Source: Mixia osmundae IAM 14324 (lineage: Eukaryota > Basidiomycota > Mixiomycetes > Mixiales > Mixiaceae). From it: a stretch of DNA of 64,000 nt. Position 1 is the stretch's first letter, and every line of letters begins with the position of its first letter. A model generated the notes under the pieces. That model was not told the origin of the DNA. It saw nothing but the letters and a program-made list of their open reading frames with translations, and ran no database searches. The stretch lies in assembly GCF_000708205.1 (NCBI RefSeq), contig NW_014575563.1:2184068-2248067 (forward strand), in the 5' to 3' direction. The position numbers were made by a program, and so were the translations under genes. Positions 23,222 through 35,702 of this stretch are shown here, in pieces.

Positions 23222-25633
23222 TCAGCCTCCTCCGCCGTCGCGTGCGTGTCCAGGTGGCGCGACTTGAACTGCATTGCCTACGCCTTGGACGCCGTACTTG
23301 CTCTCGGCTTCGTTACCCGGTCCAGAAGCCGTCTTGGGACTTGCCTCACCTTGCGGCGGTAGACTGGCTCGGTCTGCAGGCAGCGTCAGAGCTGTGTCGC
23401 CTGGCGATCGCACAAAGCCAGTCTCTTCCTCTGTCCGTGCTGGCGGCGAGGGCGCTCGGTATTGCCGTCTGAAGACTTTCTTGCGATGGCCGGCTCGGAA
23501 GTTGGGCTCGCCTTTCCGTCTGATCCTCGACTCCTCTTCCTCTTCTTCCTCTGCATCCTCCACGAGGAGGTCGATGCAGCCTTCGGGCAAAGGCTCCTTC
23601 TGCTTCGCCTTGCCCTTTGCTACCGTGCTGCTTCCTTGAGAATGCAACGATGAACCAGACACGCTCGAAGAGGCCTCTTCTGGAACGATCTCGTTACCAA
23701 GCAAGGTCGTCTTCGAATTGCGGGAAATGATGGGAGGTCTCTGGGGCGTGGAACTGTTCCTGCGAGCCTTGTGGCGATGCCGACGACCATAGATGAGCGC
23801 GTCTTCTTGCTGGCGCATTTCTCGCCTTGCTCGCTCTCGACTCGCGTCAAGCACAGGGAAATTGTAGTCCCCAAATTCCAGCTTCTTTGCTTCCCGGTAC
23901 AGAGTCTCTTCCTCCTCGCCCAGCTTGTCGAAGCCAAGCTCACTCGCGTCCGAATCACTTTCGTCCAGCGCGACATTTCCATCTATGCCCGTCTGCTCCC
24001 AGTGAGCAGTCTCTGGCCGTTCACGGCTCGACGCGGACGAGTCGCGATGGACAACGTTGCTTGCTTGCTCCGGCGATATTGGCGCATAGCCCTCTTGCAG
24101 CCGTCTGGCTTCGCTAATGATCCGACGAGCAGCTGCGATGGGGTGTTTGGCATTGTGCCAGGTCATGAGCGCTTTGCTCTCGCCGTCGTCCACGCCCGGT
24201 GCAATCTGCGCAGGCCGTCGACCGTATGCTTCGCCAACGTCTTGACCCGGCATGGGAAGCCAGTACTTTTGCTTACCACCTTTCGCATACCTGAGGCCTG
24301 CGAGGACACGGCGATCTCTTCCTTGACCCTGATGCAAGCCACCTTCTGCCGGCTCAAAGGTACGGTAGCTGAAGCCAGTGCCTCTGACGGTCGTGAGCGA
24401 GTCTTGCATGACGTCCTTGTAGCCGAGCAAGGAGTCGCGTAGCGCATAGATGACCGGCAAGCGACCGGCATACTGATTGTGCTTGTCTATATAGTCTTTA
24501 TGCGAGAATGCGTAGAGATGCAAGATGGCAAAGAAAGGCATCTCGAATGCGATCAAACTGTCTTGAAGTGCAATAGAAAGCGTCTCCTTGGTGTAGGATG
24601 GCGAGGAGATGACGCCTGAGCTGACGAGGATGGAGAGCATGAAACCTTGCCAGAAAGTAGCAAAGACGATTCCCTTGACACAGAGAAATTTAGGGAGCGG
24701 CCTGAAAGGTTGTATGTCGTGACTCAGGCAGACCCAAAACATCGCCAGGCAGTACAGACATAGCGTGATTCTATGAGGCCGAATGTTAGCCCAAACCTTA
24801 GCTGTGAGAGAAGACGTGCGATATGTTGTAGACGACCGAAATGTATGTATATCCATTGGTAGCCTTCAGTTGTCCATCTCCGTAGCTGCCGACTGCTTTG
24901 AGCAGCATAGTCAGTATAGCGAGGACTGGCTTGATCTGGACATATTCTATCTGGCCGGATTAGCCGAGGCTCGCTGGTCTGGTCGCATGACGTACGCAAG
25001 ATGCCCCGCTTGAGCGCAAGAAATGTATATGGATCCGATATGTCCATGGGTTCGAGGAAGACCGAGACTGGCCAGGGATGAGGTGTTGGCTCTCGCCCAT
25101 GCAAGAGGATGATGAGCGATCTCTCGCCGCCGAGGTACTCGACCAGCAGCGAGAAGAAGCAGTAGATGACAAAGGCCTGCAACGCGCTCATCTTGTAGCT
25201 GTAGAATGACGACATGATGATGGGATACCTCGTAAATGTCACGAATAGCGTCGATGAAGAATGCCGCATCCAGAGAATAGAGCGATACCGCGGACGCGAT
25301 TGAATAGATTGGCACCCTACTCCGGTCCGATGAGCTCGACGCTGGGCAACGCACGAGGGCCTACATGACGAGGATGCGAACGACCCATCTTTGCAAGCTG
25401 ACCTTGCGATAGTTCTTGAGTTGCAATTGAATCGTCCAGATGCTCAATGCAGTCGAGAACAGCGCCGATAGTGTCGCTGAAAGCGATAAGATCAGAGCTT
25501 CCCTCGACTAGAGCGTTCGCTAGACCCTACCCAGCCATAGGATGAGCGGCGGAAGATGTGAGCCCGAGCCGGTCTCAGACAGGTCGATGGCCATGCTGAT
25601 GACCGGCTTTGTCAGTGGCGCATCCCGGGCCAT
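23222..25633 (-). CDS. TMEM184/DUF300 (organic solute transporter alpha-like) membrane protein
   Basis: A multi-exon gene starting MARDAPLTKPVISMAIDLSE at 25633. The first intron is 25525 up to 25530 at its donor side, and the next exon reads ATLSALFSTALSIW. The junction at ILV|MVPIYSIAS is clear and splits a Met codon. The family block YCFFSLLVEYLGGERSLI, then FLCVKGIVFATFWQGF and CEQ-like positions in the membrane core, identify DUF300/TMEM184, a seven-helix fold related to Ost-alpha. The last 350 residues are a long soluble tail rich in Arg, Glu and Ser, which is common in fungal members. Fungal members are often vacuolar or endosomal; the transported substrate is unknown. It shares a 242-base promoter with RPS10. 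Confidence 0.85.
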
Positions 25634-25875
25634 CACGCCAGGAAGTCAATGAGCCGACACCGAAACGACTCTTGGGCTCTGTGGCAGATCCGGGTGCGCT
25701 ATCTGGGCCACTGGTACATCATCGAGAAAGCTGACGACGGTGCGTGTGACGAGCGCGTGACGTGTCGGAGCACACATGTCAAACGTTTGGCCAGGCTATC
25801 GTCGGATTCCGACTGTTACTGTCAAGCCACGACGGCCGACAGTGTGCCTGGCAAGGACAGTAGACACTTCACAAG

Positions 25876-26518
25876 ATGCTCGTCAGCAAGCAGAACAGAC
25901 GCATCGTCTATGAGAACCTCTTCAAAGGTAGGCCGGCCAGTGATCGGCACAGGCAGAGCACTGACTTGTGTCGGTCTACAGAGGGCGTGCTCGTCGCAAA
26001 GAAGGACTACAATGCACCGAAGCACCAGGACCTGGATGTGCCGAATCTGCAGGTCATCAAGCTCGCACAGTCCCTGACATCTCGCGGCTATGTGAAGACC
26101 CAGTTCTCTTGGAATTACTACTACTACTCCCTCACGAACGAGGGTATCGAGTACCTGCGCGAGTACCTCCATCTGCCATCAGAGATTATCCCCGTCAGTG
26201 CCCGCCGCTCGACTGGTCATACTCCAGCTGATCGCAGGTATGTCTGTACATGCAGAACACACACAAGAAGGCAGCCCGCGCAACACGTCCCGGCGCACCA
26301 CCCCAGAGAGACGAGAATGCCACGGGAGCCTACCGTGCTCCTCGAGGCGCAGACGAGGGTTACCGACGTCGAGACGATGGCGCAGAGAAGAAAGAGGGCG
26401 CAGATCCAGGCTTCCGCCCGAGATTTGGCATTGGACGTGTGAGTCTCCACCGATCAGAGAGGTTTGAGCACCGAGCTGACCGAAAATGCTAATGTTCCAG
26501 GGCGCTCCTGCATCATAG
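25876..26518 (+). CDS. RPS10: 40S ribosomal protein eS10
   Basis: Four exons. Exon 1 reads [17 protein letters not shown], the universal eS10 start. Exon 2 carries [15 protein letters not shown] and the aromatic run [20 protein letters not shown]. After an intron from EIIP the third exon has the Arg/Gly-rich tail, starting [15 protein letters not shown] and ending FGIGR. A final short exon (26501-26518) encodes GAPAS and the stop. eS10 is a winged-helix protein of the 40S head near the mRNA entry and the beak. Intron 3 is 62 bases with a second possible acceptor 18 bases earlier. The 3' end converges on the glycosyltransferase gene 121 bases away. Confidence 0.95.
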
Positions 26519-26574
26519 TGCTCGCTCTGTATCCTTGGCGATCTCTTTGCATGCCCTTGTGACTCACAATCGCG

Positions 26575-26590
26575 TCTCTCTCTCTCTCTC
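26575..26590. repeat. (TC)8 microsatellite
   Basis: A perfect run of eight TC dinucleotides between the convergent RPS10 and glycosyltransferase-like genes. It is non-coding, likely in a 3' untranslated region. It is similar in kind to the AG run at 23105. Confidence 0.9.
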
Positions 26591-26639
26591 TTGAAGAGGC
26601 ATTGTGCATGTCGTGCAATCAAATACAATAGCGAGTGCA

Positions 26640-28757
26640 TCACGCTAGTCGCCACGTAGTGACGTCGTTCCAGAGCATGCCTGGCAGCCTATGCTCCTCG
26701 CTGCCTTCTGCCTGACTTGAGCTCTGCCGCGAGAGAAGCTCTCCTCGAGAGGCAATGATCTGTCTCGTGAAGCTGCTGATTTTCCCACAGCCTTGACTCT
26801 TATCGGGCTCGCCCGCCATAAAGACCTCTGCTTTCATCACGACGGCCTTGTCGATGATGCCCAGTAGACCCGGGTCGATGTCGCCAAGGTCGAGTGCCGT
26901 CTGAGGACGTCTGTCTAACCTGGCTTGCGCTCTTCTCTGCGCCTCGGTCACTGTCGACGGTGCGTTGGTGGCAGCATTGAGGGAGCGCATGATGTCTTCG
27001 GGGAAACTGAGTCGCTTTGCCTCGCGTGAGAAAGTGGTGAGTCGTAGTGAACCGACTTTGTGATCCTCGAATTCGGTCAGGAACATCTTCATCGCATCGT
27101 GATGCTCTTGCCTGAGCACATTGTGGAAAGTGCTGCTGTGGTCCATTGAGCCAGAGCGACCCGTCTCTAGATCCTCGATGGGGTAGTCTGTCGCGAGGTA
27201 GACTGTCTCTAAACTCGGATCGGCCTCTGCCATCTCCTTGAGCGTCTCGATGAGCGATTCTGCGCAGCCATAAAGATTCTTGACATCCAGTGTTTCCTGT
27301 CGCCAATGTATGCCAATAAACGGCGAAAGCTGTGAGGCGATGTAGTCGCCAATAGCAATCCACACGGAAGCATAGTCAAAGTGCTCGAAAGGTCGGACGA
27401 GATCAAGCCCATAGATAGCAGGACCTGCGATCTCCAGAAGGCTGTCTGCTGTCAGGACGGGGAAGCGAAGCTCCCAATTGAACGCGAGCACGTCTGGCGG
27501 CGGTGGTGCTTCGTCAGATTCTTCGTTGTCCGTTCGAGAAGATTTGACGTCGATCTCCGAGCCTCGCAAGGTGTTGACGATCGACTCGCCGAATCCGAGG
27601 CGCGTGGATTCTTGACGGTGCCAGTCGAGAGGTGCAACGACGGACAAGGGTGAGTAGGGAGTAAAGTCGACAGGCGCCTTGGGCTGGGCCAAGCACAGTC
27701 TCCGAGTCGGCTTGCCCGGCACCATCGTTGGGTCAGAGGTGGCATCAATCTCTATCGCGCCGGCCGGATAACCTGCTTTGTTGCCTTCGACGCTGACAAC
27801 CTGACCCGTGGGCGCGGGCTCTCTCGTAGAAGCCCAAGTCATGAATGCTGCTTGCGAGATTGTGGGTATGCCGAGCGCATTGAGCGCTTCACCTGCGTAG
27901 TAGAATGAAAATGGCCGAGCAAAGCAGACGCCCATCCTTGATCTATCGACATTGGGCAGGACAAGGGTCCTGTTGAGCGACAGTGCAAGCAGACCGAGCT
28001 GATACAGATGTCCTTGGGCTTTTGTCTCTTGTTCGCCGAGCCAGGCAGGTACGAGGAAGGAGCAGCCCAGGTCGCCCCTGTCAGGGCACACCTGTCTGTC
28101 GAGCAGATCTGCGGATATCAAGCCTGACACTTCCTCGCCATTCTCATCCAGTTGCGCTTTGTGCGCTTTGGGGTCCGGTATGGCATCCACAGGCAGGAAG
28201 CCAGCGTCTGCCGACTGAGCTGTCCGGCCAGGTCGATCGTACCGGGCCAGATCAGGATCAACGTCGTCGTCTGTCGAGCCTGCCATCATCATCTCCTCGA
28301 GCGCTTTGAGCCTGTCAAAGATGCTTCTGTCCACTCGCGGCATATCTGAGGAGACGTTGGCCAGCCTTGGCCGTCTCCGGGCGGAGCGCTGCCTCGCTTC
28401 TGAGCGCACGACTACGAGATAGTAGCCGAGCGGTAAGAGCAGCACGAGCAGAATAAGCCAGCGCCGTCGCCATCTCTTCCTACCCGTCAACAGTCTTGCA
28501 GAGTTCGATCTCGTCATTCCCGACTCCTGAGCTGACACCTGACGAGCTCTGCCGTTGAACCTCGTCCGAGCATTGTCGCGTTCGATGCTGCTCAACCCAC
28601 TGGACACTGTCGCTGCCGAGGCGGACAGCGGACCAGAGGACGGCGTGGTGGGGATATCGATACGATGAGAGCCAGACGCTGATCTCTGGTGGAGTCTGGC
28701 CTCGCTGAGTGCTCGCGCGTGACCGAACGCATACGAGCTTGACTTGGAGGAGGCCAT
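26640..28757 (-). CDS. Type II membrane glycosyltransferase, O-fucosyltransferase-like
   Basis: A single uninterrupted exon of 705 residues with its ATG at 28757. It has the layout of a Golgi enzyme: a basic Ser-rich cytosolic tail of about 110 residues, one signal-anchor helix (RWLILLVLLLPLGYYLVVV), a stem, then a lumenal domain. The phrase GHLYQLGLLALSLNRTLVLP resembles the N-terminal half of the GDP-fucose O-fucosyltransferase fold. FIGIHWRQE and METVYLATD-like text (ETVYLATDYP) resemble the nucleotide-sugar binding half. Several Cys residues in the lumenal part may form disulfides. The donor sugar and acceptor cannot be told from sequence. The fold assignment rests on motif resemblance and is less certain than the topology. 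Its promoter of 229 bases is shared with MSH1. Confidence 0.7.
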   Translation of the reverse strand: MASSKSSSYAFGHARALSEARLHQRSASGSHRIDIPTTPSSGPLSASAATVSSGLSSIERDNARTRFNGRARQVSAQESGMTRSNSARLLTGRKRWRRRWLILLVLLLPLGYYLVVVRSEARQRSARRRPRLANVSSDMPRVDRSIFDRLKALEEMMMAGSTDDDVDPDLARYDRPGRTAQSADAGFLPVDAIPDPKAHKAQLDENGEEVSGLISADLLDRQVCPDRGDLGCSFLVPAWLGEQETKAQGHLYQLGLLALSLNRTLVLPNVDRSRMGVCFARPFSFYYAGEALNALGIPTISQAAFMTWASTREPAPTGQVVSVEGNKAGYPAGAIEIDATSDPTMVPGKPTRRLCLAQPKAPVDFTPYSPLSVVAPLDWHRQESTRLGFGESIVNTLRGSEIDVKSSRTDNEESDEAPPPPDVLAFNWELRFPVLTADSLLEIAGPAIYGLDLVRPFEHFDYASVWIAIGDYIASQLSPFIGIHWRQETLDVKNLYGCAESLIETLKEMAEADPSLETVYLATDYPIEDLETGRSGSMDHSSTFHNVLRQEHHDAMKMFLTEFEDHKVGSLRLTTFSREAKRLSFPEDIMRSLNAATNAPSTVTEAQRRAQARLDRRPQTALDLGDIDPGLLGIIDKAVVMKAEVFMAGEPDKSQGCGKISSFTRQIIASRGELLSRQSSSQAEGSEEHRLPGMLWNDVTTWRLA

Positions 28758-28986
28758 GCTCGTGTGTAGCGCCTGCAGACCTCGTCAGCGGCTCAGACTA
28801 GTTCGCGAACGTGTGGATCAGCTGCGGGCGTACCTTTGTCTCTCTTGATGACGTGATGGCGCTGCCTGGACTGTCCCCTTTGGCGTTGTGATTGATTGAT
28901 TGATTTGGCTTTGCTTCGACGCGACTTGCCTAGGCGTGCTTGCTTGCTGCCGGACACGCCACTTATCTGATCAGGAGCAGCGACAT

Positions 28987-31900
28987 ATGAACGCATGTCG
29001 CTCGCTTGAAAGTCTCCCTCGCCTTTTCTGCTGCCAATGTAGATCGACATTACCAGTACAAGCAAGACAGGTCCATCCTTCACGAGCCTACAGCTCAGAG
29101 ATTGACCTCTTTGGCAAGACGACCATCAAAAAGGCCTACGATGATCTGCCGCGGACGCTCACAGATGCTTCCGGCAGGTCCTTGGCGCCTCTACCGGTAT
29201 TAGAGCAGCCTATCGTTGTACGCAAGCGGCGGCGAAAGGCTGCACCCACTGAAGAGCCAAACCTTGAGCCCCAAGAACCCGTCGTCAAGCCGAAAGCCAA
29301 GCGAAAGACGAAAGTCAAAGTGGCAGAGAATCCTGCAGAGCCGAGTGTGATACCTGCGATCCCAGATCCTGATCAGCTGAGCTCTCGTCTGGCTCAAGAA
29401 GTCTTGAGAAATGCCCGCCGGTTTCCTCATGCGCTCCTGCTCACGCGCGTTGGCCAATTCTACGAAGTTCGCAAGCTCTGCTCTCTTCGGCTTGGTAGTG
29501 CTGACGTGTCCGCAGAGCTATTTCGATCAAGCACCTCTGATTGCCGACTTGCTGTCCATCAAGCTGACTTCAAAGCGCTTTGGAGGTTTCGCCTTTCCGT
29601 TTTGTGGCTTTCCGCTCGCACAGCTCGACAAGCACCTCAAGACGCTCGTACAAGATGACGGTCGCTTTGTTGCCATCTGCGAAGAGTTCAAGATCTATCA
29701 TCCGCCCACAGAAGGCACGCATCAGGTTCCTCCTCCAGATATCAAGCGCAAAGTTACTCGCGTCGTCACGCCAGGCACTTTGATCGATGAGACCTTTCTC
29801 AACGTTGCAGAAAACAATTTTCTGCTCTCCATCGTTGCACCCTCAGAGAGAAATGCCGTCGGATTGGCTTGGCTCGATGTCTCCACCGGTGATTTTTTTG
29901 TGCAAGAGAGTGACCTCGAAGCATTGGAGGACGATCTCGCTCGCATAAGGCCCCGCGAGATACTGCTCGATAGCAAGGCAGAGTCCCCGGAGTCGACCCT
30001 GCGAGAAATATGTGCAAAGCAATCGGGCGTCTTCGTCTCTTTCGTGCAGCCTGACGGCAAGATCGAGCAGAAGCATGACGAGACGCAGGAGGCCAGCGTC
30101 ACGGAAGCCATCGGTCTCCTGTCAACTTATATCAAGCAGACTCTGCTCGACGTGCAGCCAGATCTGAACAACCCCATCCGACGGAAAGCGGACGTGTCGA
30201 TGACGATCGACGCTGTCAGCTTGGATGCCTTGGAGATCCGCGAGACCTCTTTGCTCGGTTCTGCCAAAGGTAGTCTGCTCTCGAACATCAGACGCGTCGT
30301 CACTGGCGGCGGACGTCGGCTGCTGGAGTCGCGCATCTGCTCGCCTAGTACTGATCTGCAAGAGATCGAAGCGAGGCAGGCCATCGTGGATATTTTCCAT
30401 ACGCACAGAGAGCTCCGGGAAGACGTTCGAGATCTCTTGAGACCCTTGGACGACACATCGCGCAAATTGCAGCGTATCAGTCTCAATCGCAGCGATCCAA
30501 GTGATCTCTTGAGCTTACGCGCATTCATCTTGTCTGCAAACAGGATCAGAGAAACCATACTGCTAGCTGCAAGCTTTGCAGCGGATCAAGTTGCCTGGAC
30601 AAGGATCATCTCGACAGCAGAAAGGATCAACGATCATACAAACCTAGCTCGCGCGATTGAAGCCGCGGTTGACGACGAAGGCTATCGCAAGATTACAGAA
30701 GCAAATGCTGTCGAGCTCGACGCGGATGGATCAGAGACCGGTGAGGCCGATCTGGACGAAGCTACGCCCAATGATCTTAGGGCTACTGCGCCGCTCGAGA
30801 TCTCCGGTGTGTCAGATAATTGGGTTATACGCGCTAAGTAAGCCCTGCTTATTGCCAGTAAACCCACTCGCTAATAAATGGCGGCAGTTTCTCTCCCGAC
30901 TTTGCCGATGCTCACGCTGCCCTGACGGCAGCATTTGTCCGCGCAGCGGATCTCGCGCAGGAGCTCCGTATGACATTTGCGTCGGAGCACCTGTCATTGC
31001 GCGTAGTTCCCAAATTTGGTGCTGCCGTTCATGTTCGGTCGATCCGCAATGGTTTTGCTCAGATCGAGAAGTCCGGCACTGCAACACCGTTGCAGAAGAA
31101 CGCATCCACTCGGCTCTATTCTGTGGAGCAGTGGACGCTACTCAATGCTGAGATCCAAGCCCTGCGTAATCGTATCCGCGAGATGGAGCAAAACGCTTTC
31201 CGAAAGCTATGTGACGATATACTAGATCACTTCAACAGTCTGCGCAAGAACGCAAGTCTGTTAGACGAGCTTGATGTCGCTGCTGGCTTTGCTGAGCTCG
31301 CCCACGAGACTGGCATGGCCCGCCCTACCATTACGAACGACCTTTCGATGGATATTATATCGGGCCGTCATCCTTCCGTCGAACAAGGTCTTCAGCGCCA
31401 GAATCGACCCTTCACGGCGAATTCGACTGGATTCGCTGCGCCTGACATGCTGTGCCACATCATCACCGGGCCCAATATGGGCGGCAAGTCGACCTATCTA
31501 CGTCAGACGGCCCTCATTGCGATACTCGCACAGACAGGTGGATACGTACCAGCCGAGCGAGCGAGGATAGGCATGGTGGATCGCGTCTTTACTCGCATCG
31601 GCGCAAAGGACGATCTTTATCGCGACCGAAGCACCTTTATGGTCGAAATGATTGAAGTGGCTGAGATCCTCAACAAAGCGACGTCACGGTCGCTCGTCGT
31701 CATGGACGAAGTAGGGCGAGGCAGTGCAACGATAGATGGCGTGGCAATATCCTACGCGACGCTCAATCATCTGCTCTCCATCAACCGATGTCGCACGCTA
31801 TTCGCAACTCACTTTCATGAGCTTGCAGACATCCTCGACGGCGACGGTCCAGATGCGCGGCCGGGTATCAAGTTCTACTGCACTGACATCATCGAGAGTG

Positions 31901-32097
31901 ACGACGGATCATTCTCCTATTCTCATCGCGTCAGACCCGGCATCAATCGGGACTCGCACGGCATAAGGGTAGCTCAGATCGCTGGCTTGCCGATCGACGC
32001 CCTCGATACAGCTCGGGTGACTATGCAGATGCTACGAGAGCGCAAAGCGAACGGACAGACAGGCCTGCGATGGCAAGAATTGACAACGACACGATGA
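28987..32097 (+). CDS. MSH1: Mitochondrial MutS homologue Msh1
   Basis: Three exons (28987-29466, 29516-30837, 30888-32097) give 1003 residues. The first 35 residues are rich in Arg, Ser and Cys with no acidic residue before the rod, as in a mitochondrial targeting sequence. The mismatch-recognition domain has GQFYE just before intron 1, the same Phe-x-Glu element as bacterial MutS. The ATPase domain has Walker A GPNMGGKST, Walker B LVVMDEVGRGS and the ABC-type switch histidine in ATHFHEL. Msh1 is needed for stability of mitochondrial DNA. The donor of intron 1 is GTTCGC, an unusual form, but homology and frame agree. The stop codon lies 14 bases from the stop of BIT61 on the other strand. 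Confidence 0.95.
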
Positions 32098-32111
32098 TGG
32101 CATCACAGGAG

Positions 32112-33555
32112 TCATTGTGCAGGGTCGACAGGCTCATCTGAGCCATCCCGTTCGAGTGTGCTGTAAAGGTGTGCCGACAGTAGATGGTCGAGCTTTCGCT
32201 GCGCTTCGTCTTGCGTCCGCAGCGCGGCTAGCATTGCAGTCATTTGCAATCGTTTGCTCTGGGCGTGTGAGCTCGTGGAGGACAGCGTGGCGGCTTGAGT
32301 GATGCCATGCGCCTCTGTCAACCTGGCGTCGACACTGCTACTCCGTCGAGAGGCGGTGCCTCTGACCTGAGCATATGTGCGCAGCAATTGATCGTAGTTG
32401 GGCAGGATGAGCTTGTCTCGAAACGACTTTAGCGCCAATCCTCGGACGTTGATGGGCTTTGCGGGTCTCGACGACGGGCGCGGGTCATTACTAGCTCGTC
32501 GAGATGCAGCAGTGGGTGAGCTAGCGGAGCGACCCCTAGCGGCGATCTTCAGCAGAGCTTCGTCGGTCTCTAGCGGTAGAAAGATGCCCTGTAAATAAGG
32601 CAGAGGGCCACCGAAGAAGAACGTCCAGATTTCTACGGTTCTGCTGGCCAGCTTATCAGACGAGAGCGGATGGAGAGGGTTGTTGAGCTTCGAAGCGAGA
32701 GTGAGCATGCCAATGTCGAGCAACTGAGCCAGATCAGATGTGAGGTTGGCGATAGCGTGGACGGGCGAGCGCTCGACGGAGCGCTTGACGTGACGCGCTA
32801 CATCGTCATTTAGATCCTCAATGAAACCTTGATGTCCCTCACCGTTGCTGCTTGCTTGTCAGCTTCGTCTTGATTTCTCGCACGAGGACTGACAAGATGG
32901 GCAGCACCTTTACGCACACGTTCTGCCAGACATCGTCTGTACTGCTGCCCAAGCTTTGAGTCGTTTGATGTTGACCTGGGACGAGTTGGTTAAACATTGA
33001 CGGGCGGTGGATCTCGAGCTTCTCTAGAACGGCCGCCAGAGTACGCGAGTCGTATGTCGATAGCGAAGTCTTTGCGTTCATAGACGGCCGGCTGGCCTGC
33101 TGATACTGACTGACCAGCACCGCGGTGCTGACTGAGGCAGGCGATTTGGCGCCGTACAGCGATTGCCCGCCGGTCGAAGTTGTCAGCGATTCCCGTGGCG
33201 TCACAGCTCCGTCGTCAGTGCTATCGTGTCGCTGAGAAGCCAAGTCAGGCCGACTGCTCATGCTGGCCGTCGACTCCTTGCGATGTCTGAAGTTCATGAA
33301 GAGGTTGGACATCGACATGCCCCTCGATTCAGTGCGCTCATTGGGCGTCGTAGAGGTATAGCCAGATGGACTGGTGCTCCCTTCGCCTCTCGCAGACGAG
33401 AAGGAGCCTGAACGGGGTATGCGCAGACCTGGAAAGTCCTTGCGCGGGCTGACGGGCTCGACGGCTTTCTTCGAGTCCTGTCCTCCCGGAGAAGGCGCCC
33501 TCAGCGTAGCTCGTTCCGGGAGCGCTGCCTGCGTAGAGTCTGTTCTGTTTTGCAT
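32112..33555 (-). CDS. BIT61: TORC2 subunit with HbrB domain (Bit61/PRR5-like)
   Basis: Two exons (33555-32894 and 32847-32112) with a 46-base GT-AG intron give 465 residues. The first 190 residues are Ser/Pro-rich and disordered. The HbrB domain begins near DDVWQNVCVKVLPIF and continues NGEGHQGFIEDLND, which the intron interrupts. It then reads LDIGMLTLASKLN and EIWTFFFGGPLPYLQGIFLP, which are diagnostic blocks. The C-terminal third is Ser-rich with a helical end. Bit61 and its relatives bind TORC2, which controls actin polarity, sphingolipid synthesis and AGC kinases at the plasma membrane. Splicing at LPI|F restores the conserved block, which supports this intron over simple read-through. 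It shares a 194-base promoter with IPI3. Confidence 0.88.
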
Positions 33556-33749
33556 CTTCGCATGCTGGCTACGCTACATCTGCTGGTTGCAAGTGCCAGA
33601 GCGAGCGCGCTCACAGAGCTCACCGTCGCGCGCCAGTGATGCGTGGCACTGGCCGGCCCGCCACGCCTAGGCCAAAAGCCTTGACACGCCTCACGCGTCA
33701 CGAGCTTCTCCAACTTTGAAGCCGTATTCTGATCGCCTACACCCCCGAA

Positions 33750-35565
33750 ATGCAACACGAGGTTATCGTGGCCAGCACTCATGATCATTCTCTTGTCTTT
33801 GACGTAGCTGGTGGACCTTCTCTGCGCAATTTCAGACCCCTCGTTGCGCTTTCGACGCAGCAACAGCAACATCAAGAACAGCATCGTCAAGCCAGCTCAA
33901 GCTCGGCAGAAGCCTCAAAGACAGCCAGCTTCGCTGTCACACAGACGGCGACAATTTGTGCTGCTCGAGATGGGAACGAGACGACTTTGCTACAAGTCCA
34001 AGCCGGCAAGGGACTCATCGGTGCATGGTCATTTCGAAAAGTATCTCGAGCTCGAAAGTGTGCTTGGGCTTGCACTGACGTCCGTGATCGTAGGATCTGG
34101 CAACGTACAAATATGCTACACCCTTTCGATTCGTCTCACTTGCGATCTCGCCGTCTGGACGATTTCTGGCTGCTGGAGCGGAAGATGGGCAGCTCTTTCT
34201 TTGGGAGGTATGCACTCTCGTCTGTTCACTAGACGGGCTCAGAGCATGACGTAGCGCAGACCGCGTCCGGTCGATTGCTCAGCACGATAGCTGCACACTT
34301 CCGAGCGCTCACAGCGCTCGTCTGGACAGACGACGAGGCTGCGCTCGTCTCAGGGGGCGCGGATGCTGCTCTCCATGTATGGTCACTAGCCAGGTATGAG
34401 CATCGTCAGCTTGCGAGAGGCAGGCTCACCCAATCTGGAGCAGTCTTGCGAGCCCGCCAGAGGCATCGGGCGGTAGATCAATCGGCGACAGAACGCCCTA
34501 CTGTTCTCTCAATGATCACACGCTGCCAATTCTCGACCTACACGCAAGTAGCGGACGGTTCCCGCGTTTGCGAATTTACTCTGCTGCAGCAGACAATACT
34601 ATCAAGGTAAGCCTTTGCTGCCTACCTGACTCTCCTCGTCTCATCATTTCGATGCAGGTCTGGGATCTGAGCTTGCCGCTGGCGCCACTGCTGCACACCC
34701 TTGCCGTCGAACGCAGCACAGGTCAGCTGCACAGCATAGCCATCGAGCCTTCGGAGCGATTTTCTTATGCCGCTTGCCATGATGCACCCGTGACGAAGCG
34801 ACCAGCAGCAGCGGCGTCAGTCGACAAGGCAGAGGGCTCTTCAGTCGTCAGGCTGGCCTTGCATCCCTCGGACAGTAACATGACAGGGGAGACGCGATGG
34901 CAAACCAAGTGCGCGTGCCTCTTGTCAGTGTCGCCACGACTGACGAGGCTTGCAGACATAAGATATCTGCGCTGCGCTTGAGTGACCATTCGCTGCATCT
35001 CTTCGTCGGCACAGAAGCTGGCACGATCGAGATCATCGCGCTCCCGTCCTTGCAAACGTTGCGCAGTCTTTTCCTCAATAGCACAGGGTCCAGCACAGCT
35101 GCGCCTGTCCTCAGCCTGCATTCTCTCGTTCGTCCGCTAGATCTGCAGACGATGGGCAGAGCCGACGGCGCCGCTGGCAAACTACTTACGTGCGGCTTGT
35201 CGCCGACTTTGCAAACGGTGCTAGCGCTCCCCCAGCCTCGCGCCGCTCACGGCCAGAGATTGCCAGTCGAATGTGTACCCATGCGAATGCCGGCGCAAGT
35301 CGACGTAAGCTGGCTCCACTATGCCTGCTCGTAGCTGATCGCAGCACAGGCGTCTGCTCTGATTGGACTGACCGCGCGGCCGGCGACAAAGTTGGTTCAC
35401 GCAGCGGCGTCAACAAACGGCACGGTTATCGGAACGAGCACGCGAGCTTTGCAGACAGAGAACGAGACTCTTCGAAACATGCTGGCCCGAGCAGAGGCCA
35501 TCAATATTGCGATGTATGACTCCGTCACGCGCAGCAGGCAGCAAGAGGGCGTCAAGACGACGTGA
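33750..35565 (+). CDS. IPI3: Ipi3/WDR18-like WD40 protein of the Rix1 complex
   Basis: The gene is split into at least six exons; the joined frames give a WD40 propeller followed by a C-terminal helix. Recognisable blades include SLAISPSGRFLAAGAEDGQL (after an intron ending GATCGTAG), LTALVWTDDEAALVSGG, and RIYSAAADNTIK joined by an intron to VWDLSLPLAP. A later blade reads LFVGTEAGTIEIIALPS. The last exon, from about 35369, encodes a helix with TENETLRNMLARAEAIN and ends at 35565. Ipi3, with Rix1 and Ipi1, is needed for maturation of 60S pre-ribosomes and also contacts pre-replication complexes in yeast. The early Gln-rich stretch is a species-specific insert. Exon edges between 34800 and 35300 are the least certain. 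Confidence 0.82.
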
Positions 35566-35702
35566 TCGGACAACAGAATGCATCGAAAGCCTAACCCCGT
35601 TATGTGTAAATCGTAGCTGCTGGTGGGTATCCGAGCTCTGTCTCGAGATGAGCAGACAGAGTTGCGTCACATGGTTACAGATCGTAAGATAGCTGCGTGA
35701 AC

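Noticed and set aside
23771-24442. 223-codon rightward open frame inside the TMEM184-like gene
   Set aside because: It overlaps the conserved antisense coding sequence and shows no recognisable domain.
28900-28986. Upstream extension of MSH1
   Set aside because: It has no ATG, and the Met at 28987 opens a good mitochondrial presequence.
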